The notes beneath the pieces are model-generated. The model had not been told where the DNA came from. It searched no databases and was given only the letters and a program-made list of their open reading frames with translations. Below are positions 13,801 to 25,800 of a DNA stretch of 64,000 nucleotides, piece by piece. A program made the translations under genes and the position numbers. Every line of letters starts with the position of its first letter. Positions within the stretch are counted from its first letter, which is position 1. Source of the stretch: Onchidella celtica (Eukaryota > Mollusca > Gastropoda > Systellommatophora > Onchidiidae). The stretch is from contig OZ007570.1 of NCBI GenBank assembly GCA_963931925.1, forward strand, positions 59,869,848-59,933,847, written 5' to 3'.

Positions 13801-16800
13801 TGGATTAATGAAGTGTTGCTGGCTGGGTAGGTCATAATGTGGTGAGAATAACATAGTTTTGATTATGTTGTCATGAGGAGGGGAGTTTGTGGACATACAG
13901 CACAGACAGGTAGTGAGAGATGTAACAAGGATGACAGGAGGAAGAGAAATGTAGACCAGGGCGAGGGAGACAACCAAATCCATAGTTTAAGAATAGATCA
14001 GTAAATTGTCTTGTATGCTTCTCTAACCTTTGGTTTTAGATCCAAATAATGACATTTGCGGTTCAGTCATGACCTTGTGAAAATTTAGCTGTCTTAAATT
14101 ATCTCTCCTTTGATGTACACGATGGTGTTATTTTTGCAGACAATTTTCAGCTTGGTAAGCCCCATATCACAAGAAGTAAGCTAAGTGCAGTTTCACAGTT
14201 ATATATTAACTACATTCAAAACATCTATGAAAGTGGAGGGTATTGTAAAAGAAACAAAAAAAATACGAATATGGTTTTATGCAAATTTATGAGCTGTACA
14301 CCAGTGCGTTAAGACTTGTATGAGTGAATATGTTACTGCGTCACTGCTAAATTAAAAAAATGCCACCACACCACCCTTGTCCCTTCATACAGATTACCTT
14401 GTGTGGAAGAAACCAAGCCGTTCATCACATCAGTTGTTGTAGGCAAAGATTGTGTACCTAGGTGAGTCTGATGCGAAAACAGTCTTTTTAGCATTTCCTG
14501 CCAATATCCATGGCCAGTTAACTATAATATCCCATGTATTTCATTTATGTGAAACCATATAGAAAAGTAAGGCGGGCGAGTCAAGTCCAAAATCTGATTA
14601 GAAGATATTCCATTATCCACATGTGACAATTTAAGTATTGATGTTCTCAGATATACAAAGCAGGACTCTCTACTCATTGTTATTTGTGGGTTGTTGTTTT
14701 TTTTAACTTTGTAAGATAAGTGTCCACAATCTTGATGCTATGAATTCAGGTATTGTCCTCAGTGTATATCTCTATAGTCCATGCATGTTAGGTGATTTTC
14801 ACATTCTTCATACCTCTTTGTATTTCCATTTTCACTATAGAATTGGCTTGCCACAACTTGAGATGCTCAGAGCTGATATTCTGAACCATATCAAGAACAC
14901 CAATGATGCCAAGGTGAGGCTTTGACTTTTGAGATTTTTGTTTTTGTCAAAATGATTTGATCACAATCTTTTTCGAGGTCTTCAAGAGTGCTCTTGGCAG
15001 AACCCACAAAAATGTTAATATTAACTGTTCTCTGGTACACCGGTGATGCGCCAGACTGCCTATATAATATCCATATTCATTGGTATACTGGTGCTGAGTG
15101 CCCCATCATTTGTTACCTGAGTTTAGGAAGCCATGGATATGACAAAGAAATCAGGTGCTTGGGGATCAAAGGGTTAATACTGTTATGAAGTCCCTGTCTG
15201 TGTTCCTGGTGTACTTCAACTTCTTGGTATGAAAGTGAAAATGCTCCGCCTTGAGAAATAAACATGGAGTTGTGGTAATGAGATTGTCACGAGTGGAGTG
15301 AGCGATAGTTAATAATTACGGGGGGGAAAGGAGGAGAGTAAAATTAACGCACGGAGACAGGGAAGAAAAGTCGTGCATGTCATGAGTGGGGGGGTCTGAA
15401 GGAGGCGAAAGCGCTGTATAACTATCACTGCAAGTTAGAAGGTCCTAGGGAGCGGATCTATGAATAATAGCCCATCGGGCAGAGATAAAAGGAAGCAGTC
15501 GAGAAGACTAGGAGAAAGTCTTTCCAGTTATGACTGGTATGTAGAATGTTGATTGATTATTATGATTGATGTATTATATTATATTCGTCTATTACCATGA
15601 TGTGAATAAGTATATGTGAGGAATGTGGAAGTCCTTGATATTGGATATAGCAATGTGCGCCATGAGCGATAGATGAAAGTGAGTTCATGGATTTTTAGCG
15701 CGAGTGAGTAGTGTGTACTCCGATGGAGGTGTGTTACCGTAAGATGTGTGGTGAGTGAAAGGTGAACTAGTGTGTGTACGCTTCATGGATTGTAAGGAGA
15801 GGTGGAGTGAATAGAGATGGTAGGGTATTATACCAATGTAATGTTATTCTTGTAGGTGTCGGGGACGGGCCGCAGAGCCACCTCGATGAGCACAGGGGAT
15901 AGGCCAGCATAGGGCCGGAGGCCACACATAGGGCAGAAGTGAGGCTGTCAGTGCAGGACAGTAGAGGCACATAAAGTCGTGGCAGTCAGGCCACGGGCAG
16001 GGACGTAGATATGAGAGTGAATGAGATACTGTGTTGTTGCCATGTTGATAGGCTAGTGAACTGATATTATGTTGTTGCCATGTTGATGGCTATGGAAATA
16101 ATAACGTGTTATTGCCCTGCTGAGGTGCTAGGGGAGTGTTAAGGTGTATGACAATAGGAAGGTGATATTGAGAGACTGCGGTGCCAGTGAATCATTAATG
16201 TACTATTAAGACCCTGAGGGGAGAGGCTGAGGCCGAAGTGCCTTTAGGAGTAACTACCGGATTGTGGATCCGAGGGAGCGTGTGTGTGAGAATAAGGCCG
16301 TTGTACGGCAGTCATTTCAATAATATAATATATGTAATTGCGCTATTATATGTATAATTATGTTTAATAAATGTGTGAGTCTGATGGATTGTTCTGTTAA
16401 GTGTTAACTTGTTTGTTCGTGATTGTTGTCCTGTCATAACTTATTACATCTCCCAGTCTGGGATTTGTGACATTGGGGGCTCGTCCATTGTGACTCGTCC
16501 ATTTTCGTAATATTTAGTTGTAGTTAGTTAGTAGGTAATTGTGCTGTCTTGTTCGTTGGATGAATGGACATTTCATGATATGATTTATGTATAATAATGA
16601 ATGTATATTGATGCATGTATTGCTATGAATAGGTATTAATTTGTATTTAAACTTTCCAGAGTGTGTGCGTGCAGCCTGAGGAGACGAGCAGCCAGAGCTC
16701 CGATTAAAGGGAGGAGTTTTACTCAAAATTTCAAAAGTTAAGTGAAAGTCAAAATTTTTGTGCCCTGGATTGTGGGCTGTTCCTTTAATCTGTCTTTTTC

Positions 16801-19800
16801 CCTGTTTTTGCTGTTGTTGTCGTTATAGGTTATACGGGCGGTGGCGCGGGTTTGCTGTGTTGAACTTAGTTTATCCTCTTAAAAAGGTGTGGTAAACTTT
16901 GGAACTTCGTTCATCACAGTGAACAGTTCTGTAGGGACCTGTATTTTTGTTTAGTTGTAGCGTCGATATCTTCTCTGTTCCGCAGGAAGACGTATTCTCT
17001 TGTCCCTCTTTCTACCTATCTATAGATACGTTCTTTTTTTTCAGACTCTGTTCTTGGTTGTACCGTGTAGTATAATCGGCGTAGTAGGTTGCATTTTTTT
17101 CCATTATAGTTTTTTTTTGTAGAAGCTTTGTCCTAGTCTGGTTTGTTGTCCTTGACGTACTTGTGGTCCTTCTACTGAATTTCCTTATTCTTGTCTTTTC
17201 TATTCTTTTTATAATTAATAGTGCTATACATTTTGTAGATATAGAAGTAGTTGTGCTGTAAAGGTAAATTTCTGAATTGTATTCTGAACTGGGTATTGTT
17301 ATATCTGGTGTGATCTCAGGTCTCTGGTCGTATCGTTAGTGATCATACCGACAGGTTGGTCGTTCGCATAATAGATACCATAACCATAAATCTGTGAAAT
17401 GGCGGAACTCCAACAACTAATGAAGTTGGGTAAGGAACTTGGCCTGGAGGGAGAGGAGCTACGCGGCTGGATTAAAGAACAGCAGGCGGATTTGCGCGAT
17501 GAGCGTGCTAAGGATAGAGAGCGAGAAAAAGAGGCTCAAGAGCGACAGAGAGAAGAGGAAAGAGAGGCTAAGGATAAGGAACAGGAAAGGGAGTTTAAGC
17601 AACAGGAAAGAGAGGCTAAGGATAAGGAAGAGGAAAGAGAGTTTAAGTTGAAGGAGTTAGAGGCTCAGCAACAGGAAAGGGAGTTTAAGTTAAAGGAGTT
17701 GCATCAGCAACAGGAGAAACAGGCTCAGGAGAGGGAATTAAAGTTAAAGGAGATAGAGGCGCAAGTAAAGATCGCCGAGTTGGAAATCAAAAAGAATGCG
17801 CCAACAGAAACAGTTGAGCGGCAGGTACACAATAAAGCTGGCGTTAGGATTAAGCTCCCTACGTTCGACGACCGGAAGGACGACATAGACGCCTTCCTTT
17901 ACAGGTTCGAGCTGAACGCACAATTGCAATGGGGGGAAAATAAGGAATTATGGGCCACGTACCTGGCGTCGCTATTGCAGGGGCGAGCGTTAACCTACTT
18001 TAAAGAGCTACAGCGCGAAGACGTGCAAGATTACGATAAGCTGAAGGCTTTGCTGCTTCGCCGATTTGCGCGTACCGAGGAATATTTCCGGGAGCAGTTT
18101 AGGCGAGCACGTGCAGATACCAGGGAGGACTTTGCTGCCTTCGTCGCGAGACTAACGGAGTATTTCGCGAACTGGGTAGACTTGGCGCATGTGGGCACGG
18201 ATTTTGCTAAACTGAAAGACTTAATGATCCGTGACCAGCTGTACGCGTCGTGCCACAAAGATCTGGTGGCTTTCCTGAAAGAGAACGAACCCGCGACGGT
18301 GCAGGAGGCGTCTAAGTTGGCGGAGGCATACCGTACGGCGCATCCGTCCAAACCAGTCGCCAGGGCGTACGTCCAAGATGCTGGCTACGTCGCCGTTGTC
18401 GAGGGGTCGCCGGCAGGACTTAGGGACAGGTCGCGTCAGCGTGGTGCCTATAGCGGGCAAGCCCAGGGGCAGCGTAGGGGCTATCACCAATCACCGGCAT
18501 ATGGATCTGGTAAGTTTGACCGAGCAGGAGGGCTAGGTCGCGGTAATGGCCGGGGCCGACTTGTGACCTTTGCCGATGACCGACGGCATAGGGACTCTAG
18601 TTCCGGTCGCGAGGGGTCACGGGGACCCAGGCCTAGGGCAGCACAGGGAGCGGAGTGTTGGACTTGCGGACGCGCGGGTCACTTTTCGCGCGAGTGTAGG
18701 GCCGCGAAGTGTTGGAACTGCGGTAGAGCGGATCACATCAGCGTGAACTGCCCGGCAGGTAGGATAGCGGCGAACGTGGACAGTAGCTCCAGTCCATGCT
18801 CCCCAAATAAATTTCATCATGCGGCTGCGTGTGTTACATCGGACAACGGAGGCGGACAGTATTCTAAGTGTCCCAGTTGTGAGAAGTTATTATCTTCCGG
18901 TGTTTTACCTTGTGGGAGAAAGATCCCCGTTATAAATTCATGTCATACAGGAGGTGGTCTTAGGGTTTATCCGGGGTTTGTTGGGGACGAACCGGTCTCG
19001 GTTTTACGAGATACAGGATCTACCGTTGTGGGAGTGCATAGGGACTGCATTCGGGATTCACAGCTTACAGGTGAGACTGTCCCGTGCATCCAATTTTCGG
19101 GGGCCATTGAGAAATTACCCATGGCAAGAATAATGATAGATACACCTTTCCTTAGCGGGGAAGTCGAAGCAGTCGTTGGTTGTTTTCCAGGCGCCCAGCT
19201 CATCATTGGGAATGTATCACGGGTAGTTTCCCCGTCCGATGAGAACGTGCAAGCATGGTCGCAATCAAAAGGTATTGACTTTTGCGCCGCGGTCGAAACA
19301 CGCCGACGGGTAGCCGATAAAGATAAGATTAGACCTTTGGCTACGCCAGCGGTCAACCTAGATATCACGCCAGAGCGCTTGGCGAGATTACAAAGGGAGG
19401 ACCCATCATTAAACCCATGTTTTGGGGAAGCGCGAACCGAGAAAACGAGGAGATATAAGAACGGGTCATCTTCTTTTTTTGTCCAGGGGGGCATTCTGTT
19501 CCGTATGTACGTCACAGTGGCTTCCGTTCAAAAGCAGGTCGTCGTGCCACGGTCGTTAATTGCTACAGTATTGCGTCTGGCCCATGATGTTCCATTAGCG
19601 GGTCATATGGGAAGTACTAGAACCAAGCAGAGAGTTCTGAAAGATTTTTATTGGCCGTCAGTATACAGAGATGTACGTTTATATTGTAAGACGTGCAGTG
19701 CGTGCCAAAAGACGACGCATAAGGGTCGTACACCCCAGGCTCCTCGTCAAGAGATCCCCACGGTTTCGGAACCGCTTAAAAAGGTTTCGATTGACCTTGT

Positions 19801-22800
19801 TGATTTAAGAGAAAGATTATCTTCAGCGCGCACTATAGCAGAAGAAGCGTCTAGTATCGCTTCAGCAAGAGCAAAGACCTATAAAGATAAAGGGTCCAAA
19901 CTGAGAATTTTTAAACCAGGAGACAGGGTCCTATTGTTGTTACCTACGGACCATAATAAGTTATTGATGACATGGAAAGGTCCTTATGTTATTGAACGAG
20001 TTGTTTCGAAGGTAGATTACGCTATCCACATTGATGGATCAGTAAAGATTTTCCACGTTGATATGCTGCAGAGGTTTCATGAGAGACCAAAGTATCTGTA
20101 TTCTCATACAGGTGTTGAAGGACATACCTAATGTCGTGTCATTCTTTGACGATATAGCATGCCATACGTCGACATGGTCTGATCATATTCAGACACTAAT
20201 AGTAATTTTTCAACGATTACGTCATTTTGGGTTAACTGCTAAACCCGCAAAGATGGATTTGGCATGTCCAGAGATAATATTCTTAGGACATATTGTGGGT
20301 AGAGGTGTTCAGAGACCTGAAGAAACAAAATTTGACAAGTTAGTAGGGTTGCAAATCCCTAAAACAAAGAAACAAGTCAGAAGCTTAGTGGGAATTTTAA
20401 ATTATTACAGAAAGTTCATTCCAAATTTTTCCTCCTTGTCATCTTCTCTTACTGACCTTACTAAGAAGGGACAACCCGATAAGGTCCAGTGGACGTCTGA
20501 ATGTCAGACATCATTTGATAATTTGGTGACAGCATTATCATCGTCACCCATTCTGATATTACCCGATTTTCGATCAAATTTTATCCTCAGAACGGATGCG
20601 TCGGACTCTGGTGTCGGCGCTTGTCTTCTACAGGAGAAGAACGAATGTCTCCATCCTGTATGTTATGTCAGTAGGAAGTTATTGCAGAGAGAAAGAAAGT
20701 ATTCTGTGATAGAGCGTGAGTGTCTTGCCATTGTCTGGGCCGTCCAGAAACTAGGACGTTGTCTCATGGGACGAGAATTTTGTATCCAGACGGACCACAA
20801 GCCACTGACATTTTTGTCGAAGAATCGTTCGTCCAGCCCACGCTTGTCTAGATGGGCATTGGCTTTGCAGCCGTGTACCTTCGTTATTCAACCAATTCCA
20901 GGAACCAGCAATCATATCGCCGACTACCTTAGTCGAGCCTAGGGGAAGATTTCAGGAGCTTATACATCGGAGGACAGGAACATTGACAGGATCTGTGTGA
21001 ATAAGTCGACTTTAAAATATTGACATTATAAATATGATATGAAGAATGGTTGATAGGTTGAATGGTTTTTGATTCTGTATTAAGTATTGTGGTTAGTTAG
21101 CTATTCATGATGTGACACATATATGCATATTGCAGGCCATATTGATCCCCATATTTTCCCCTGATTTCGGTATTCTATATACTAGGGGAACTGGTAGGTC
21201 ATTTTTAATGTAGGTATTGCTCAGGCTCACTCGTTGACAGTCATCTTGATGCGATTTGAAATTAATTGCATTAATTTTTTTGGGGTGGGGGATGATGTCA
21301 CGAGTGGAGTGAGCGATAGTTAATAATTACGGGGGGGAAAGGAGGAGAGTAAAATTAACGCACGGAGACAGGGAAGAAAAGTCGTGCATGTCATGAGTGG
21401 GGGGGTCTGAAGGAGGCGAAAGCGCTGTATAACTATCACTGCAAGTTAGAAGGTCCTAGGGAGCGGATCTATGAATAATAGCCCATCGGGCAGAGATAAA
21501 AGGAAGCAGTCGAGAAGACTAGGAGAAAGTCTTTCCAGTTATGACTGGTATGTAGAATGTTGATTGATTATTATGATTGATGTATTATATTATATTCGTC
21601 TATTACCATGATGTGAATAAGTATATGTGAGGAATGTGGAAGTCCTTGATATTGGATATAGCAATGTGCGCCATGAGCGATAGATGAAAGTGAGTTCATG
21701 GATTTTTAGCGCGAGTGAGTAGTGTGTACTCCGATGGAGGTGTGTTACCGTAAGATGTGTGGTGAGTGAAAGGTGAACTAGTGTGTGTACGCTTCATGGA
21801 TTGTAAGGAGAGGTGGAGTGAATAGAGATGGTAGGGTATTATACCAATGTAATGTTATTCTTGTAGGTGTCGGGGACGGGCCGCAGAGCCACCTCGATGA
21901 GCACAGGGGATAGGCCAGCATAGGGCCGGAGGCCACACATAGGGCAGAAGTGAGGCTGTCAGTGCAGGACAGTAGAGGCACATAAAGTCGTGGCAGTCAG
22001 GCCACGGGCAGGGACGTAGATATGAGAGTGAATGAGATACTGTGTTGTTGCCATGTTGATAGGCTAGTGAACTGATATTATGTTGTTGCCATGTTGATGG
22101 CTATGGAAATAATAACGTGTTATTGCCCTGCTGAGGTGCTAGGGGAGTGTTAAGGTGTATGACAATAGGAAGGTGATATTGAGAGACTGCGGTGCCAGTG
22201 AATCATTAATGTACTATTAAGACCCTGAGGGGAGAGGCTGAGGCCGAAGTGCCTTTAGGAGTAACTACCGGATTGTGGATCCGAGGGAGCGTGTGTGTGA
22301 GAATAAGGCCGTTGTACGGCAGTCATTTCAATAATATAATATATGTAATTGCGCTATTATATGTATAATTATGTTTAATAAATGTGTGAGTCTGATGGGT
22401 TGTTTTGTTAAGTGTTAACTTGTTTGTTCGTGATTGTCGTCCTGTCGTAAACTATTGCATCTCCCAGTCTGGGATTTGTGACAGAGATAATCAATGTTCT
22501 TTCCCCTGTAATTGGTTATTGTCTAATTTTGGCAGTCCGCAGCAGGTCATCAGTTCTATTTTCAGTGATTATTAATGACAAAGTCATTATGATTCTCTGA
22601 AGGGCTTAGTTTTTTTTTTTGTGTTTTTTTTTTTTAATATACTTTAAGAAAATGTCAAGGGAAGACATAAGTGAGTTTCAGGCAACAATTCCTTTCTTTT
22701 CTAGAAATGTAGCAGATTACAAACACTGTATAAGAAATATGAACTGATTTGACTGTACATTTGCTTCAGTTTTCAGTTTTACTCGTTGACCCTCTGTGTA

Positions 22801-25800
22801 TTAACGTTTTATATAAAGTCTTGTCTTGGCTGCAAAACAGTTTAGTTCGTAACTGGTTTTTCTACCAAAAGACTTATACATGAGTTTCAGTTAGTGTGTT
22901 TTCCATTGCAGTGGAAGATCATCTCTAAAGGATTACTGTGTTGCAGTAGGTATTCAGACACCGTCCTAGTGGAAGATCTTCTGCAGCGAGATGTGACTGC
23001 CCACCCCAGTAATTCAGCTATTGGACTGTCAGCTCATATGCCCTTATATCCACCTGGACAGATGATACACGTGGTTCGTAGTCATCTCAAAGACAAGAGA
23101 ACAAAGTAATTTTCTTCTGCTTTATTGAAGACCAAATGATGGAATGCAGGGTTGGATGAAAAGGATTAGTGGTCGAGGGAATGTTTTTTTCCTCAGATGA
23201 TGAAATGAATGATCGATATGTAAATTTCAAATTCTCAAGGCTTATAAATTAGTATGCACATTGATAAATTGTTGTCATGAGGCTAATAGTTCAAGGCAGA
23301 AACTCTTGAGAAACAATTAAGATCAAAATTGTTGATAAACTGTATTTGGAACTAATTAATTAACTTTCTTTGCAATCGATTAATCTAGCTGGATGCTGGC
23401 CATAAGGATTATCAGTGTGATATAATATGATATCAGAAAGATGACATGTCATCACTGCTTTACAATAATGGCATGTGTCAGACATGCGCTGATGGTTTAT
23501 TGCATTCCTGAGGACGGAGGCTTTCAGATAATATTATAGAAAATGAAATGTGCCAGTAAGAAACTGTAATAATCCAATAGAATCTTAATGGCATAAGTCA
23601 CCAAATGACAAGAAAAGGAACAGTTTTTTGTAAACATTTCAAAAGAGTCAGAAATCACTTACGCTACTGGCGTAGAAATTGATGAAATATTATAAAAACC
23701 ATAGAAAAACTGTGGGGTCGCAGCAGGGCTATAAGCAAAGTCAAAATTGGGCAAAAAGAAAAAGTTGTATGTAGCGAAGCCCTGCATGAGAAATAAAACC
23801 CAAACGATACAAAGCAAACTAAATACACAAAATTTTCAGCTTTCGCCTTTTTCAAATGAGTTTTTCAAACAATAAAAGATTTCAACAGGAAATGTATAGA
23901 ATCGAAGCGAAACGGGTTACTTAACTGCGAGGTCTTGCTTCGTTAGCAGCACCAAAGCACGTCCATCCGCCAAATGCATGGAAGCAGTACTGATATGTGA
24001 TATCGCGAAATATTATAAAAACCACAGAAAAACTGTGGGTCGCAGCAGGGCTATAAGCAAAGTCAAAATTGGGTCAAACTTGCTACATACAACTTTTTCT
24101 TTTTGCCCAATTTTGATATTGGTATGTGATATGACTTTCCTATTTTAGTAGTTTCTATGTCAGTGATAATTTTAATTATCTTATTACTTTTCTGTTCCAG
24201 AGGATTCTGTGGCAGCACAGAGCCCATCTTCCAGGCCATCTGGGCTAACAATGGAGACTTTGATGAAGTGTTGGTTTCTCCAACCATGATAAATGACCAC
24301 ATGCCGGATAATGTGCTGGAAGCATTGGAGAAGGTGGGTGGGGCTGTCGACTAAAAATACCTTTTTGTTGAAAAAAAAATATTCTGCTACCCGTTGAATA
24401 TTTTACTTATGGATGGATGATACTTTATATTTTGTTTTCTGTGGGAGTCTGCCCCTTGTTCATCTACAGTTTATGAAGATAATTTTGCTGTTTTCGAAAG
24501 GCATCAAGTCAAGATAGCTTGCTGTTTTTGCAAGCTGCAGGTTGTGGTATGATTGTAGCAGTGTGGCAGTATAGGTGGACGGCTATGAAGACTTAAGCAT
24601 ATAATTGCTATGTCCCTCCACCATCTCATATAAGGCCCTTATGGTGTGAGGAGGATATATGAGGGATTTTATAACATCATAAGTGCTGAGTTCTTTGCCT
24701 CTAGGAATACCTGATGATTTGGACACCAGAATTAGAGTATTTTGATATTGATCATGGAAATATGGATTAAAAGAAAATTTCTGTAATATTTGTAAAGGTT
24801 GATACTCATCCCGTAATGTACAGTTTTTATGTTTTTGTTGTTTTTTTTCTTTCGACATTTCATTCCCTTTGTTTGGTCTGTCCACAGGTGGTGATGAAAG
24901 TGGCCCCAGAGAAGCCTGTGCACACACTGACAGAGGAACAGAGGAAGGAAATGCTTAGCCACCCTTCCACCTCATCACTTGCCACACCCACAGCCTCAGA
25001 GGTCAACAATTCTTCAGAGAGAACCCAGAATGCTAGAGGTTCAGATGACAGTAACTCAAACGTCAATGGAAGTAATTTTGGTGCTAATGTAGACAATTTG
25101 TTTGAAGAGGATGACACTGCTGTCTTATTTGGAGTCGCCCCAGAAATGGAAGAGCTAGTTCAAGCTCCCCTTGCCAGTCCAGAGACTTTATCAATGGCTT
25201 CAGGAGTGGCAGTATTTAGCCCAAGTTCCAGTATTGTGGGGAGAGATAGCTTGAGACAATCATTACAACGTTGTGCAGTCAAACAGATGGACAGCCCTTG
25301 TGAGAACCCCAATGAGGAGATGGAGGTTATTGTTGAAACAGCTAATCAAGGCAAACGCAGCAGGAGTGCTTCCCAGAAGAGTGGAAGCTCTTCGCCAAAG
25401 GACAAGAGTTCATGGAGGGAGAAAAGTGCGTCTCCTGCAAATCAAGACGTGGAAGCAGGGGATGGTGGTGATGCTCAAGGTTCTGAAGACTATGTGGTCA
25501 AACTGCGTTCAGGGAATATGATAAGTGTTAAAGCAGAGGTGGTGAACGAAATGGTCAAACAGAACACAAAGGCCTCTTCTCCTCCACCCGAAGGTCAGAA
25601 ACCTTCTGCAGAAAATGATGTAACAGCTTATATTGATTCAGGCAACCATGACTCAAACAGTGCTGTTCTTGAACCATCTTCACATACGCACGTTGTCAGC
25701 CCTTCACATCAGAAACAGTTCAACACAGACCAGGAAAATTCCTCTGCATTACCATATCAGTCAGATTCAACAGAATCTGGGAATTATCCAACGTTTGAGA

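Larger units (their letters stand above)
15285..22483 (+). mobile_element. Defective Gmr1-like Ty3/gypsy LTR retrotransposon in lipase intron
   Basis: A complete LTR-to-LTR insertion of 7199 bp. The 1188-bp LTRs begin TGTCAC and end GTGACA. It is flanked on both sides by GAGAT (15280-15284 and 22484-22488). A tRNA-Pro-like primer site follows the 5' LTR and a purine tract precedes the 3' LTR. The coding order is gag, protease, integrase, RT, RNase H, which places integrase before RT as in the intact elements at 29775-54362. The integrase core and most of RT are deleted, so it cannot mobilise itself. It lies in the intron between exons 8 and 9, in the same orientation as the gene. Confidence 0.93.

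Noticed and set aside
13620..13835. Inverted repeat around caacccaaccaaca and tgttgggttggt
   Set aside because: Pairing is short and imperfect. It may be a degraded hairpin element, but there is too little to annotate.
20058..20111. Natural start of a separate RT protein at ATG 20058
   Set aside because: That ATG lies in the out-of-frame integrase C-terminal region. The RT similarity begins only after the deletion join near 20112.
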